A DNA stretch of 64,000 nt from Flavihumibacter stibioxidans (lineage in GTDB: Bacteria > Bacteroidota > Bacteroidia > Chitinophagales > Chitinophagaceae): positions 310,001 through 374,000 of the forward strand of contig NZ_MBUA01000001.1 in NCBI RefSeq assembly GCF_014332695.1, written 5' to 3'. Position 1 is the first letter of the stretch. Each line of letters starts with the position of its first letter. Below, piece by piece: positions 18,163 to 26,869 of this stretch. Below the pieces are notes generated by a model. That model made no database searches. It saw only the letters and a program-made list of their open reading frames with translations, and was not told the origin of the DNA. The position numbers and the translations under genes are program-made.

Positions 18163-18462
18163 TTATGTTTTCATTTCTATATTTTTCAAGTGAATTACAC
18201 TTGCCTCAAACTGATTGGAACAAGGTTGATAAATAATATAACCATATTCCTGTAGCTGATTTATACATTTGTTGTAGGTCTGCCTTGCACTTATTTTGGC
18301 AGCTTTCATAATTAAAGCCCTCTCGATTTTCACTGGATTGCTTCCACCATTTACATTCCATTGCTGCAGCAACGCCATGTAAATGCTGATATGCGAAGCA
18401 CCGATACGGGTATCGGCGGCTATAGCAGCATAAAAGCCTGTTAGTGGCGGGAAGATGTCCAT
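18163..18462 (-). CDS. Small winged-helix protein of the element
   Basis: The 99-residue protein looks like a winged helix-turn-helix: RALIMKAAKISARQTYNKCINQLQEYGYIIYQP is a recognition-helix plus wing arrangement, preceded by the helix HISIYMALLQQW. Similar small proteins sit near recombinase genes in Bacteroidota elements. It starts 5 bases after the stop of the 250-residue gene, so it is in the same transcript. DNA binding is inferred from predicted fold. Confidence 0.7.
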   Translation of the reverse strand: MDIFPPLTGFYAAIAADTRIGASHISIYMALLQQWNVNGGSNPVKIERALIMKAAKISARQTYNKCINQLQEYGYIIYQPCSNQFEASVIHLKNIEMKT

Positions 18463-18467
18463 ACTGT

Positions 18468-19220
18468 TTAATCCTGATTAACCCTGTTCCGTTTTCCTCT
18501 GCCTGCAATTCGCTTTTTCTTCAGTAGTCCGCTACTTGAAGTACCATTAGATTCTTCCGGAATTGATTCACCACTATCAGCTTGCTTTCTTTTAAGCTGC
18601 AATTGTTTTTCCATGTATTTATTTTGCAGAAAGCGATAGGCTTCATCCGTTGTAATACCACCACCCTCTTCAGAAATATAAAACCGTTGGTTAACATCTG
18701 CTTTGTTTTTAACAAGTGTGATTGAGCCAACTATTTCCTGATGCAACGTACCTGCCCAGAACTTTTGTTTCAATATAGATGCAATAACTTTTCCCGTTTC
18801 TGATTGTTCAATTGCGGAAAGGCTATCCATGATGTTAGAAATTTGCAATTCTGTTTCCCAGGTTGATTTATCATCAGGGTTCCATTGCTTCTTCTCATCA
18901 ATGCTGAATGCTTTTTTCCAGTCAATAGCTGCCATTTGTTTTTCTAAGTCTGCAGGGTTTACACCATCAACAGGCAAGGCTAAACTGCCATTTGCTTTTT
19001 GCAGCGTTACATCATAGTATTGCAGCCGGTAGTTGTCAGTTTTTTGTAACTGCTCAAAATACAAACTGAAAAGCATTACATCTTTTTCTTTAATGACTCT
19101 TTGAGGCAGATAAAAATTAGCAGGTTTAAAACAGATTCGTTTTAACAGCAAGCTACCGGCATCGTGAAAGCCAAGTAACTCTAACAGCTTACTCAACTCT
19201 GCTATATTCTGGATATTCAT
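18468..19220 (-). CDS. Element-encoded protein of unknown function with basic tail
   Basis: The 250-residue soluble protein has a middle repeat-like segment (ITLVKNKADVNQRFYISEEGGGITTDEAYRFLQNKYMEKQL) that resembles the DUF3945/DUF4099-type segments of the neighbouring 408-residue protein (YLNKGKGVTAKEAYNLLDGRAV). It ends in a Ser-rich then basic tail SSSGLLKKKRIAGRGKRNR. No enzymatic motif is seen. It lies between the 408-residue gene and the winged-helix gene in one leftward operon. Confidence 0.75.
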   Translation of the reverse strand: MNIQNIAELSKLLELLGFHDAGSLLLKRICFKPANFYLPQRVIKEKDVMLFSLYFEQLQKTDNYRLQYYDVTLQKANGSLALPVDGVNPADLEKQMAAIDWKKAFSIDEKKQWNPDDKSTWETELQISNIMDSLSAIEQSETGKVIASILKQKFWAGTLHQEIVGSITLVKNKADVNQRFYISEEGGGITTDEAYRFLQNKYMEKQLQLKRKQADSGESIPEESNGTSSSGLLKKKRIAGRGKRNRVNQD

Positions 19221-19260
19221 TGCTCTACATTTGATAATTACAAAATGGTTTAGGGATGTA

Positions 19261-20487
19261 CTATGACACCCCTAAACCTTTCCCTTTACTTTCCCTTTTT
19301 TTAGGCAGCAGGCTCTGTCCGTTCTTTTTCTCCAGTTTTTCCTTTTCAGCTTTAGGCTCCTGTTTCAACTCTTTTTTTTTATCATTTTCCTGGCCTGCCT
19401 TTACTTCTTTGCTGCCTTTGTCAATGCCGGATTTGTACTGCTCCAGCGATTCTTTGGCTACCATCTTCATGTTTGAATCGTACATGGTTACCTTTTTGTA
19501 TTGAGGGTCAGCTTCCATAAACATCTTATGACTGCTGCCATCTTTTTCAATAGTTACCGATTGTACATTTCCTTTTTCCAATGATTGCATCAGTGCCTTT
19601 GCTTTATCCGGGTCGTTCAGTTCTGCTACTGCAAATTTTTCTACTGCTGCTTTCAAATCATAACCATACTTTTCATGAAATTGCTTCACTTCAAAATTGT
19701 TGTTCTTGTCCTTGTTTTCAAAGTCAAGCTGTATCCAGGCTTTGTAAGGCTGGCCTTCTTTGGTAGTAAGGTCTTTGTGAACGGCCCGGCCATCCAGCAG
19801 GTTATAAGCTTCCTTTGCAGTTACACCTTTACCTTTATTCAGATAGAAGGTTTGTTCATTCTTCTCACCATTGCTTTTTTCCAATGAAGCATTGTAATTG
19901 TTGAAAAAATACATGTCCGTAGAATCTGACTTGCGGAAATTAAGGGTAGCCTCAAATGGCTTCTTATTAATTTCGGCAGCGAAACGCAGTTGAAACTCTG
20001 CTTTCCCTTCACCAAGATTTCTTTCCAGTTCCCGGTACATGTTTTCACCAAAGCCCATGTATTTGATATTGTCCTTCAAATACTGAAGATTTTCGTTGTT
20101 CATAACATCTGTTTTTAATTGTTTATTAAATAATAATTGCTGTGATTCTAAGTGGTCAATCAATGCATCTGTAAAATCGTTGCCGTCCTTGTTATACAGA
20201 CCATTTTCATCAGGGTCAATATTTAGCTGGCGTTGAAGTTGGTCGCCGTATGGAATTTGATTCAAAATATCTTTTACTGAATTGAAATGAAGTACAGCGA
20301 ACCTGTCACGGTCACTTATATTGTTTACTGCAAATTCAACAGCTTCGTCCCTTGTTTTGAAAAAATGTACATCTCTCTCATCTATAAAATAAAGGCTATT
20401 GTTATAGGCCATGTACTTTTCACCTTTTGATAATGCAATGTTCACCAGGTCGAGTACTTTATCTGCTATGGGATGTTCTGTTATCAT
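19261..20487 (-). CDS. DUF3945-like element protein
   Basis: The 408-residue protein has an N-terminal part (about 1-120) with no recognised fold, then two copies of a repeat typical of DUF3945/DUF4099-like proteins of Bacteroidota elements (ITL/ATLNFRKSDSTDMYFFNNYNASL, then KGVTAKEAYNLLDGRAV). The last 80 residues are Lys/Glu-rich and end NGQSLLPKKRESKGKG, nearly the same as the end of the methylase/helicase (NGKSLLPKKKTED). Its ATG overlaps the traN stop by ATGA, so it belongs to the tra operon. A role in DNA processing or as a transferred protein is inferred. Confidence 0.75.
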   Translation of the reverse strand: MITEHPIADKVLDLVNIALSKGEKYMAYNNSLYFIDERDVHFFKTRDEAVEFAVNNISDRDRFAVLHFNSVKDILNQIPYGDQLQRQLNIDPDENGLYNKDGNDFTDALIDHLESQQLLFNKQLKTDVMNNENLQYLKDNIKYMGFGENMYRELERNLGEGKAEFQLRFAAEINKKPFEATLNFRKSDSTDMYFFNNYNASLEKSNGEKNEQTFYLNKGKGVTAKEAYNLLDGRAVHKDLTTKEGQPYKAWIQLDFENKDKNNNFEVKQFHEKYGYDLKAAVEKFAVAELNDPDKAKALMQSLEKGNVQSVTIEKDGSSHKMFMEADPQYKKVTMYDSNMKMVAKESLEQYKSGIDKGSKEVKAGQENDKKKELKQEPKAEKEKLEKKNGQSLLPKKRESKGKGLGVS

Positions 20488-21248
20488 TTAAAATCGGGCA
20501 ATACCTTTGACTTCATTATAGCCTTATTATTTACTCTTAACAGAAAATGTCTGCCGCCGTTCTTCTCGGTTATCTGAACGGCCAAATATTTTTTGTCAGG
20601 TATAGTAAATTTTTCCAACACCACAACAAAAACTGTATAGTTGTTCCCTTTAACCTTACTGTGATTACCTGTGATGTAAACAGGCTTCTGTTCCACCTCT
20701 TGCACTGCAGTTCTTTTACTTCGTTTTTTGTCTTTAATAAAAAATCGAAGCAGGTCCACATCGTAATCAACCGTGCCATCATTTTTGATGTATAGCTGAT
20801 AGTAAATGATATTGTCTTTAATGTAAATTCCCCTAATGCCTGCCTGCATATTGTACTTCTTATCCTTTATTTTTTTTACTATGCGTTCATTATCCAGTAT
20901 CATATTGGCATAAGAACTTATGGTAGCCGTTCTGTTTACGGGTAAGTAATGCACCCATACGGCAGGCTTAATATCATAATTAACTGTAAAAGCATATACG
21001 CTGCCATCATCCGTTACCACACTAAGATTTGTTTCTGTAAAATCTTTTAGTGCTGCTTTTACCAATAATATTTCAGGTGCTTCTTTTACCTGCTGCGCCA
21101 GTACAGAACTTGTGCCCCTGTCAACATGCTTAATGGCGAATGGAAATACAAGGCTTGTTGTTTTGTCAGTTGTAATATTCAACTTTGTTTGTGCAAGACT
21201 AAACATTACTATAAGGCACCCACAAATCATACTCACTATTCTTTTCAT
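20484..21248 (-). CDS. traN: Conjugative transposon protein TraN (DUF4138)
   Basis: The 254-residue protein has a signal peptide (MKRIVSMICGCLIVMFSLA) and the DUF4138 layout: KTTSLVFPFAIKHVDRG near the start, an ILLVKA...FTETNLSVVTDDGSVYAFTVNY segment and a C-terminal beta domain. TraN is the outer part of the Bacteroidetes transfer apparatus, analogous to VirB9. It is 18 bases after traM and overlaps the next gene by four bases. Confidence 0.9.
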   Translation of the reverse strand: MKRIVSMICGCLIVMFSLAQTKLNITTDKTTSLVFPFAIKHVDRGTSSVLAQQVKEAPEILLVKAALKDFTETNLSVVTDDGSVYAFTVNYDIKPAVWVHYLPVNRTATISSYANMILDNERIVKKIKDKKYNMQAGIRGIYIKDNIIYYQLYIKNDGTVDYDVDLLRFFIKDKKRSKRTAVQEVEQKPVYITGNHSKVKGNNYTVFVVVLEKFTIPDKKYLAVQITEKNGGRHFLLRVNNKAIMKSKVLPDFK

Positions 21249-21266
21249 TGCTTTACTATTTTATGT

Positions 21267-22556
21267 TTAGTAATCGGTTTCAGTATTTTTATCTTTCAGC
21301 AGAACTTTATATCCTTCTTTAATCATCACTTTAACCTGTTTCACTTTACGGGTTAGTAATTGCTTTGCTGTATTAATGCCTGCCGCTGCGGCCTGAGCTT
21401 TTAACGATGGGTCAAGTGTGGTAAGCTCCATTAACTGCAAACTGTTATCGGCAGAATTTTTCGCTACATCCCGGCTTATCGAGCCAGGAATATAAATGCC
21501 AGGTAAACCATCCAAATCGTAGAGTTCCATTTTTACAGGGAATAGTTGTTTTTTATAACGGATGGAGTTTATTTCTCCTTCCAGCCGCTCATTGTTTAAT
21601 GATGCAATTCCGTTAACAGGAGTTCCTTTCGGGATGAGTACACCATTTATAAAAACATCTGTAGCAAGCCGTAACTGAATAACAGCACCGTTTACTAAAG
21701 ACTGATTACTGTGTACCACAGCCTCAATAGCAAATCCTTCCGTAGCTTCTTCACTCTCTTTTGTTACTCCGTAGAATTGATTGCTGCTGTTTGGCTTTTT
21801 CTTCATCGTATCTATCAGCGATACGTTGGCCAGTTTGGGTGAAGTAGTTACAGCAAATACCACCTGCTTTTGCTGTAATGATTTTTCTTTGAGTTTATCC
21901 TTTACCCGTTGCGGATGCTGTATGTCTAATATCCTCTCTAAAGTTCCATTGAGTTGTTGCATCTCAGGGTCACCGGTATTAGTTTTATCCATAGTCAGCA
22001 TCATATTTTCAAGCCTATCAACTTCATTTGAAAACTCATCACCCTGATTGGGCAATGAAACTTCATTATTACCTGTTGTTTCTGTTTCTGGCTGCTTGTT
22101 GATTTCCTTTTGCAGCAATGCTAATTTTTGCAATAGTTTTTGTTCAGGATTATTTTCTGCTATTTCATAAGGTGATGAATTTAGCCGTTGCTTGTATTTA
22201 GAAGCTGAGTTTTGAGTGAGCAGTTCCAATTCGTTTACCGGTATATAACCAGTATCTTCTTTTTGCTGATAATACGGGTCTGTCCGCATCCATTCTTCCA
22301 GTTTGGCTGAATCTTTATCAGCCTTGTCATAAAAACTCAATTTATCAGTTAGGTTTTCATCTTTCATTTTAGCATCAGGAAGGTTTAGATTCAATCCTTT
22401 CTGTTCGTTTGCAATAACAGGCTCATAACCATTCCCGCCACCTAATGCCCAAAATGCCATTGTGAGAAATGGTATCACCAGTAATGGTAACACCACCATC
22501 ATTTTTCTTTTCCGTAGGAAGGTCTGCGACTTTTGTACACTGTTCATACACTTCAT
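21267..22556 (-). CDS. traM: Conjugative transposon protein TraM
   Basis: This 429-residue protein has one N-terminal membrane helix (VVLPLLVIPFLTMAFWALGGG) after a basic cytoplasmic start, a long Gln/Glu/Lys-rich periplasmic linker (about 40-220), and a C-terminal domain with AVVHSNQSLVNGAVIQLRLATDVFINGVLIPKGTPVNG, the VirB10-like pattern of TraM. It spans the envelope and links inner and outer parts of the mating channel. Its ATG overlaps the stop of the TraL-like gene (ATGA). Confidence 0.92.
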   Translation of the reverse strand: MKCMNSVQKSQTFLRKRKMMVVLPLLVIPFLTMAFWALGGGNGYEPVIANEQKGLNLNLPDAKMKDENLTDKLSFYDKADKDSAKLEEWMRTDPYYQQKEDTGYIPVNELELLTQNSASKYKQRLNSSPYEIAENNPEQKLLQKLALLQKEINKQPETETTGNNEVSLPNQGDEFSNEVDRLENMMLTMDKTNTGDPEMQQLNGTLERILDIQHPQRVKDKLKEKSLQQKQVVFAVTTSPKLANVSLIDTMKKKPNSSNQFYGVTKESEEATEGFAIEAVVHSNQSLVNGAVIQLRLATDVFINGVLIPKGTPVNGIASLNNERLEGEINSIRYKKQLFPVKMELYDLDGLPGIYIPGSISRDVAKNSADNSLQLMELTTLDPSLKAQAAAAGINTAKQLLTRKVKQVKVMIKEGYKVLLKDKNTETDY

Positions 22557-23050
22557 TTTTGTTTTTGTGATAAATAAATTTGTTCCAGCACCTGCACACT
22601 ATCCATCAAACCCGGCCGGGCCTGCAGAATGCTGTCGTATTCAGTCGTTCTATTCAGTTTTAAACTATCCATGTGTTTTCTAAAGTCCTGTATTTGTAAA
22701 TAAGTTTGTTCATCTATAGTTGCCTCCGGCATTACGGTTTCATCTCCAGTTTTATTAAAGTGCTTTGGAATATCCATTTGCTGTATCTCAAAAGCTTTCT
22801 GATTTCTTTCAGGACTAAAAACACTGTTGGCGATTAGATAAATACTATAGCCACCTGCGGAAACGCAGAAAAAAATCAGTATTAGTTTTAATCGTTTATA
22901 ATCTGTTTTCATAAATAGTTTATTCATTCTTTCAGCAAATAATCGCTGTGCTTTAATACCAACGCCAGCAATTTTCCCGGCAACCTTATCTGATATTGTA
23001 GTTTTCTCTTCTGACAGCAATTCCTTTTTCTTTTTTTTGAATAACCACAT
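22553..23050 (-). CDS. TraL-position membrane protein of the transfer cluster
   Basis: The frame can start further upstream, but the ATG at 23050, one base after the traK stop, gives a sensible protein of about 165 residues: a Lys-rich cytoplasmic start (MWLFKKKKKELLSEEK), one membrane helix (LILIFFCVSAGGYSIYLIA) and a periplasmic tail with a helical LNRTTEYDSILQARPGLMDS segment. It occupies the place of traL between traK and traM and is tightly coupled to both. Sequence similarity to TraL (DUF3989) is not strong, so the name is by position. Confidence 0.75.
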   Translation of the reverse strand: MWLFKKKKKELLSEEKTTISDKVAGKIAGVGIKAQRLFAERMNKLFMKTDYKRLKLILIFFCVSAGGYSIYLIANSVFSPERNQKAFEIQQMDIPKHFNKTGDETVMPEATIDEQTYLQIQDFRKHMDSLKLNRTTEYDSILQARPGLMDSVQVLEQIYLSQKQK

Positions 23051-23051
23051 A

Positions 23052-23669
23052 CTACCGGTTTTGAATGTTGATGTCAGTATTTTCCAGTGTCTTCCATTTT
23101 TCAATTAAAAAGCCATGCGAATTATTATCACTTCTGGAAACGTTTCTTAAATATCCTTCCGTAATAAGGTTTCTGATAGCGATAGTAGTTGGCCTGATTA
23201 TTTTTTGAGTTCCCTTATACCGGAAGTAGAAAGGATAAACATCGGTATTGATGATAATGCTATCCATAGAAATTTCCTGGCTGATATTACCACTGATAAG
23301 ATTGGAATAGTAACCATTCTCTTTCAGGTTGTCGTACTGCTGTTTTGCTGAGTTATCTGCCAAATACAAAGCCTTTGTAATGTTGGCTTGTATCACTTTA
23401 TCATCCGGGTCAAGAGAAAAGAAAAAATGGTGAAACATTTTTACATGGTCTGTAGCTTCCACGGGGATATTATCTTTTCGGTCGGCAGCGTAGGCTTCCA
23501 ATGCTTTACCGTTTGCCAAAATAAATACCTTGTTTTGCGATTGGGATGAAAGCTGGTAGCTTTTGTAAGCGATAGAAAGGGATATGATAACACAGGAAGC
23601 TAAAAACGCTACACTGAATAGCCGGATGTACCTAAAAGCGGTGTCTATATTTTTTGTTTTTTGAAACAT
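23052..23669 (-). CDS. traK: Conjugative transposon protein TraK
   Basis: The 205-residue protein has an N-terminal membrane anchor (LFSVAFLASCVIISLSIAY) and the TraK pattern VEATDHVKMFHHFFFSLDPDD followed by ALYLADNSAKQQYDNLKENGYYSNLISGN. It corresponds to VirB8 of type IV secretion systems. It is the first gene after the plus-strand cargo island that separates it from traJ, so it needs its own promoter; a conserved element lies 67 bases upstream. Confidence 0.93.
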   Translation of the reverse strand: MFQKTKNIDTAFRYIRLFSVAFLASCVIISLSIAYKSYQLSSQSQNKVFILANGKALEAYAADRKDNIPVEATDHVKMFHHFFFSLDPDDKVIQANITKALYLADNSAKQQYDNLKENGYYSNLISGNISQEISMDSIIINTDVYPFYFRYKGTQKIIRPTTIAIRNLITEGYLRNVSRSDNNSHGFLIEKWKTLENTDINIQNR

Positions 23670-23717
23670 TGCTCACATTTTTCTAAACTCACAATTGTAT
23701 ATTCTGCAATTATTTTA

Positions 23718-23755
23718 CCAAGAAGGGAAATTGTAGGGTAAGTGAGGTAGGGCTA
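23718..23755 (-). promoter_or_regulatory. Conserved tra upstream element, copy 1 (before traK)
   Basis: On the plus strand it reads CCAAGA (23718) then GGGTAAGTGAGGTAGGGCTA (23736-23755). The 20-mer matches the copy before traF at 19 of 20 positions and the spacing between the two boxes is identical. It lies 67 bases upstream of the traK ATG and could serve as promoter or operator. Confidence 0.65.
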
Positions 23756-23824
23756 ACTGGTGAGTAAACACTTATCTAAATGAATATTCTTAACTTCATA
23801 AATTAAACCACCACCAAGATTTTA

Positions 23825-25201
23825 ATGAAAATTGAACCAATCACCATACGACAGATTACGAAGAATCAGTTCGACATTTTTATGCTGTTTACACGACACC
23901 CTGCTGTGCAAACTTTTGCAAAAGAGTTGGAATACTATTCAAATGGCGATAACTCTATTTTAGGTGTAGTTCTTTTGGATTTATATGACCAGGATTTTAG
24001 TTATGTGATTTTGGTGAGAGATGAAAACAGGCAATTCAGAGAGTTTGACACCAAAGTAAGTTTTCCCACCAAAGCTGAAGCTGTAGAAATGTTGAGCAAT
24101 TCCATAAAGTGGCATACAGCACAGAATCTTAAATCTGTTGTGCATAACCTACCCGAAAGAGGACTTGATTTGTTTAACATTGTAGTGAATCAAGAAAAAA
24201 TTCATCCCTATTTTACAAGACTTAATGAGGATACTCAATTTATCCCTTCAAAGAAAGCTATCATAGAAATTGCCAATCACCTTTCTGATATTGACGGAAA
24301 TTTTATCGAACAATTTCAGTCGCTAAATGGATTTGATGCCAGGCTTTGGGAAATTTATTTGTTTGCCTCGCTAACTGAGCAAGAGTTTTTAATCAATAGA
24401 ACTCATAAAAGGCCTGATTTTATTATTCAAAAATATGATGCTGAAATTGGAGTTGAAGCTGTTACATTGGGAAGGGATAAAAACAATCCGCCAACATATT
24501 TGCCTAATGAAGAAAAATTAACTAGGCCAGCAGATATTTTGACAAAAATTAAAAATGAAATACCTCTTAGATATGGAAGTACCCTTTTTTCAAAATTGAG
24601 TAAAAAGTATTGGGAATTACCACATTTAAAGGACAAACCTTTCTTATTGGCTGTGGCTGACTTTCATGATGATTTTTCAATGACTTGGTCATACATTTCT
24701 TTGGTCGAATATTTATATGGACAGCGAGAAGAGTTAATTGTTTCGGAAGATGGCTCCGCTTTTGCCAAGACTGAAAAGATACCGCACTATACTAAACCTA
24801 CAGGTGCAAAAATAAATTCAGGATTCTTTTTTGAGCCAGATTGTGAAAACATAAGCGGCGTACTATTTAGCACTACAGGAACAATTGCTAAGTTTACAAG
24901 GATGGGAATCCAGGCAGGCTTTTCATCCATCAAACAAAAAGTATTAAGAGTTGGCGACCGGTATGACCACAATTCTGATTCATTTACTCCAATATCATTT
25001 TCATATATGGTTGATGAAAATTGTACTGAAACTTGGAGTGAGGGGTTAAATTTATTTCATAATCCCAATGCTAAATATCCCATTGATATGAATTTATTTC
25101 CAAACATTGCTCATCATAAACTTAAGGGAGAACAGCTGATTAGCTGGGCTCCTGATTTTCATCCATTCTCTTCGATTAATATTAATACGATTGTAAAATA
25201 A
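23825..25201 (+). CDS. Putative PD-(D/E)xK-like nuclease, cargo gene
   Basis: The 458-residue protein is not a known transfer protein and is read against the tra operon. A central segment has the order expected of a PD-(D/E)xK core: RLWEIYL (Glu176 in a helix), then RPDF (Asp198), then VEAV (Glu211), with hydrophobic beta strands around them. The usual lysine after the second acidic residue is absent, so activity is uncertain. The remainder is soluble with no membrane helix. It is upstream of an AbiE-type toxin-antitoxin pair, which suggests a defence or stability function. The start ATG at 23825 is the first in frame. Confidence 0.7.
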   Translation: MKIEPITIRQITKNQFDIFMLFTRHPAVQTFAKELEYYSNGDNSILGVVLLDLYDQDFSYVILVRDENRQFREFDTKVSFPTKAEAVEMLSNSIKWHTAQNLKSVVHNLPERGLDLFNIVVNQEKIHPYFTRLNEDTQFIPSKKAIIEIANHLSDIDGNFIEQFQSLNGFDARLWEIYLFASLTEQEFLINRTHKRPDFIIQKYDAEIGVEAVTLGRDKNNPPTYLPNEEKLTRPADILTKIKNEIPLRYGSTLFSKLSKKYWELPHLKDKPFLLAVADFHDDFSMTWSYISLVEYLYGQREELIVSEDGSAFAKTEKIPHYTKPTGAKINSGFFFEPDCENISGVLFSTTGTIAKFTRMGIQAGFSSIKQKVLRVGDRYDHNSDSFTPISFSYMVDENCTETWSEGLNLFHNPNAKYPIDMNLFPNIAHHKLKGEQLISWAPDFHPFSSININTIVK

Positions 25202-25299
25202 GTATTCAGTATATAAATTATTGTTATTGATTATCAATATATTAAGTTGTTTCTTGCATGAATTTTAAATTAAAATACAGTTATTTTTAGAAATTATTG

Positions 25300-25307
25300 T
25301 ACTTTTG
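25300..25307 (+). promoter_or_regulatory. -7 element (TACTTTTG) of the abiE operon
   Basis: A perfect TAnnTTTG match ends 19 bases before the AbiEi ATG at 25327. It implies a separate transcript for the toxin-antitoxin pair rather than read-through from the nuclease-like gene. Confidence 0.6.
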
Positions 25308-25326
25308 TTCAGTAAATCGGAAGTAT

Positions 25327-25911
25327 ATGAGCAGGCTACAACAATTAAGAAGGCAATTAACGCCGGGTGAGGTTTACCGCCGTACTGAACTGACCAATTG
25401 GTCTAAGTCGGTTGACCGGCACCTGGATGAATTGGTGCAGGAAGGGACTTTACAAAAACTGTCTCAGGGGCTGTACTATTACCCAAAAGAAAGTGCTTTT
25501 GGCAAAACCCCACCTGATGAAAACATGCTGGTTGAAAGTTTTTTAAAAGACCATCGCTTTTTACTTACTACACCAAATGTATATAACAGCCTGGGTGTGG
25601 GTACCACTCAATTGTATAATGTAAGAACAGTGTATAATCATAAACGGCACGGAGAGTTTAAGCTGGGTAATAAAACATTTCAGTTTAAGATAAAACCTCA
25701 CTTTCCTAAAAAAGTAACACCCGAATTTTTATTGGTTGATTTAGTAAATAATCTTGAATCACTTGCGGAAGACAGCAGCGAAGTGTTGAAGAAAGTGGCT
25801 GACAAAGTGGAAGCGATGGATAAGAAAAAGCTGAAACATTCAGTAGTGGAATATGGCAGCGTAAAGGCAAAGAAATTATTTGCTCCCTTACTACAACCTC
25901 ATACACTTTAA
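25327..25911 (+). CDS. AbiEi-type antitoxin (type IV toxin-antitoxin)
   Basis: The 194-residue protein has an N-terminal winged helix (VYRRTELTNWSKSVDRHLDELVQEGTLQKLSQGLYYYP) typical of AbiEi antitoxins of the DUF6088 kind, then a C-terminal domain with FLLTTPNVYNSLGVGTTQLYNVRTVYNHKRHG. Such proteins repress their own operon and counter the nucleotidyltransferase toxin without contacting it. I start at the ATG 25327 because the upstream frame begins with TTG inside the -7 element. The toxin gene follows after one base. Confidence 0.85.
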   Translation: MSRLQQLRRQLTPGEVYRRTELTNWSKSVDRHLDELVQEGTLQKLSQGLYYYPKESAFGKTPPDENMLVESFLKDHRFLLTTPNVYNSLGVGTTQLYNVRTVYNHKRHGEFKLGNKTFQFKIKPHFPKKVTPEFLLVDLVNNLESLAEDSSEVLKKVADKVEAMDKKKLKHSVVEYGSVKAKKLFAPLLQPHTL

Positions 25912-25912
25912 T

Positions 25913-26869
25913 ATGGCTGGCGGTTACCTGCATAATCACAAAGACTTTTCAGACCTGCTGAATATACTGGCAGATAAAAACAACATCCTCCCCGGACTTA
26001 TTGAGAAAGATTACTGGATTATGCATGTGCTGTATGGACTAAGGAAACAAGGATTGGATTTTGAATTGAAAGGCGGAACATCTTTATCAAAAGGATATAA
26101 AATTATAGACCGGTTTTCAGAGGATATTGATATCCATATAAAACCGCCAGCGGATTTAGGAGTGGAAGAAAATCCTGCCAAAACAAAACCTGGCCATATT
26201 GAATCGAGAAAGAAATATTATGACTGGCTTGCGGAAAATATAAAGATTGATGGTATTGTTTCTGTAAAAAGAGATACTGCGTTTGATGATGAAGCATATT
26301 ATCGTAGTGGCGGCATCAGGCTTTTGTATGAAAGCAAAACCGAAAGTATTGAAGGTGTGAAAGAAGGAATATTGCTGGAAGCAGGTTTTGATACTGTAAC
26401 CCCTAACAGCAAACTTACAATAAGCTCCTGGGCTTATGATGAAGCTGCTGGTAATAGCAGCATAAAAATTAATGATAACCGTGCGGTAAACATTACCTGC
26501 TATCACCCCGGTTATACTTTTGTAGAAAAGTTGCAAACCATTGCTACTAAATTCCGGCAGGAACAGGAAGACGAAAAAGAACGGCCTAATTACATGCGGC
26601 AGTACTATGATGTAGCCTGCCTGTTAAAAAATGAACTGGTGCAACAGTTTATAGACACTGATGAATATAAAGCCCATAAAAAGAAAAGATTCCCTGCAAA
26701 AGATTTCGCTATACCAGTTGTAGAAAACCAGGCATTTCTTTTATCAGATGCTGCACTACGAGATGCATTTAAGAAGCGATATGAAAAAACAAACAAGCTT
26801 TACTACAAAGGTCAGATACCATTTGATGAAGTAATGAATATCATTCAAACAAATATTGGAAAATTGTAG
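25913..26869 (+). CDS. AbiEii-type nucleotidyltransferase toxin
   Basis: The 318-residue protein has the GSx(n)DxD nucleotidyltransferase motif of AbiEii toxins: GGTSLSKGY (54-62) followed by SEDIDI (69-74). Further family features are the conserved EKDYWIMHVL near the start and HPGYTFVEKLQTIATKF later. AbiEii toxins transfer nucleotides to RNA targets and arrest growth, giving phage abortive infection and element maintenance. The gene starts one base after the antitoxin stop. Its own stop touches the traJ stop on the other strand, so the tra and abiE transcripts converge with no spacer. Confidence 0.9.
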   Translation: MAGGYLHNHKDFSDLLNILADKNNILPGLIEKDYWIMHVLYGLRKQGLDFELKGGTSLSKGYKIIDRFSEDIDIHIKPPADLGVEENPAKTKPGHIESRKKYYDWLAENIKIDGIVSVKRDTAFDDEAYYRSGGIRLLYESKTESIEGVKEGILLEAGFDTVTPNSKLTISSWAYDEAAGNSSIKINDNRAVNITCYHPGYTFVEKLQTIATKFRQEQEDEKERPNYMRQYYDVACLLKNELVQQFIDTDEYKAHKKKRFPAKDFAIPVVENQAFLLSDAALRDAFKKRYEKTNKLYYKGQIPFDEVMNIIQTNIGKL

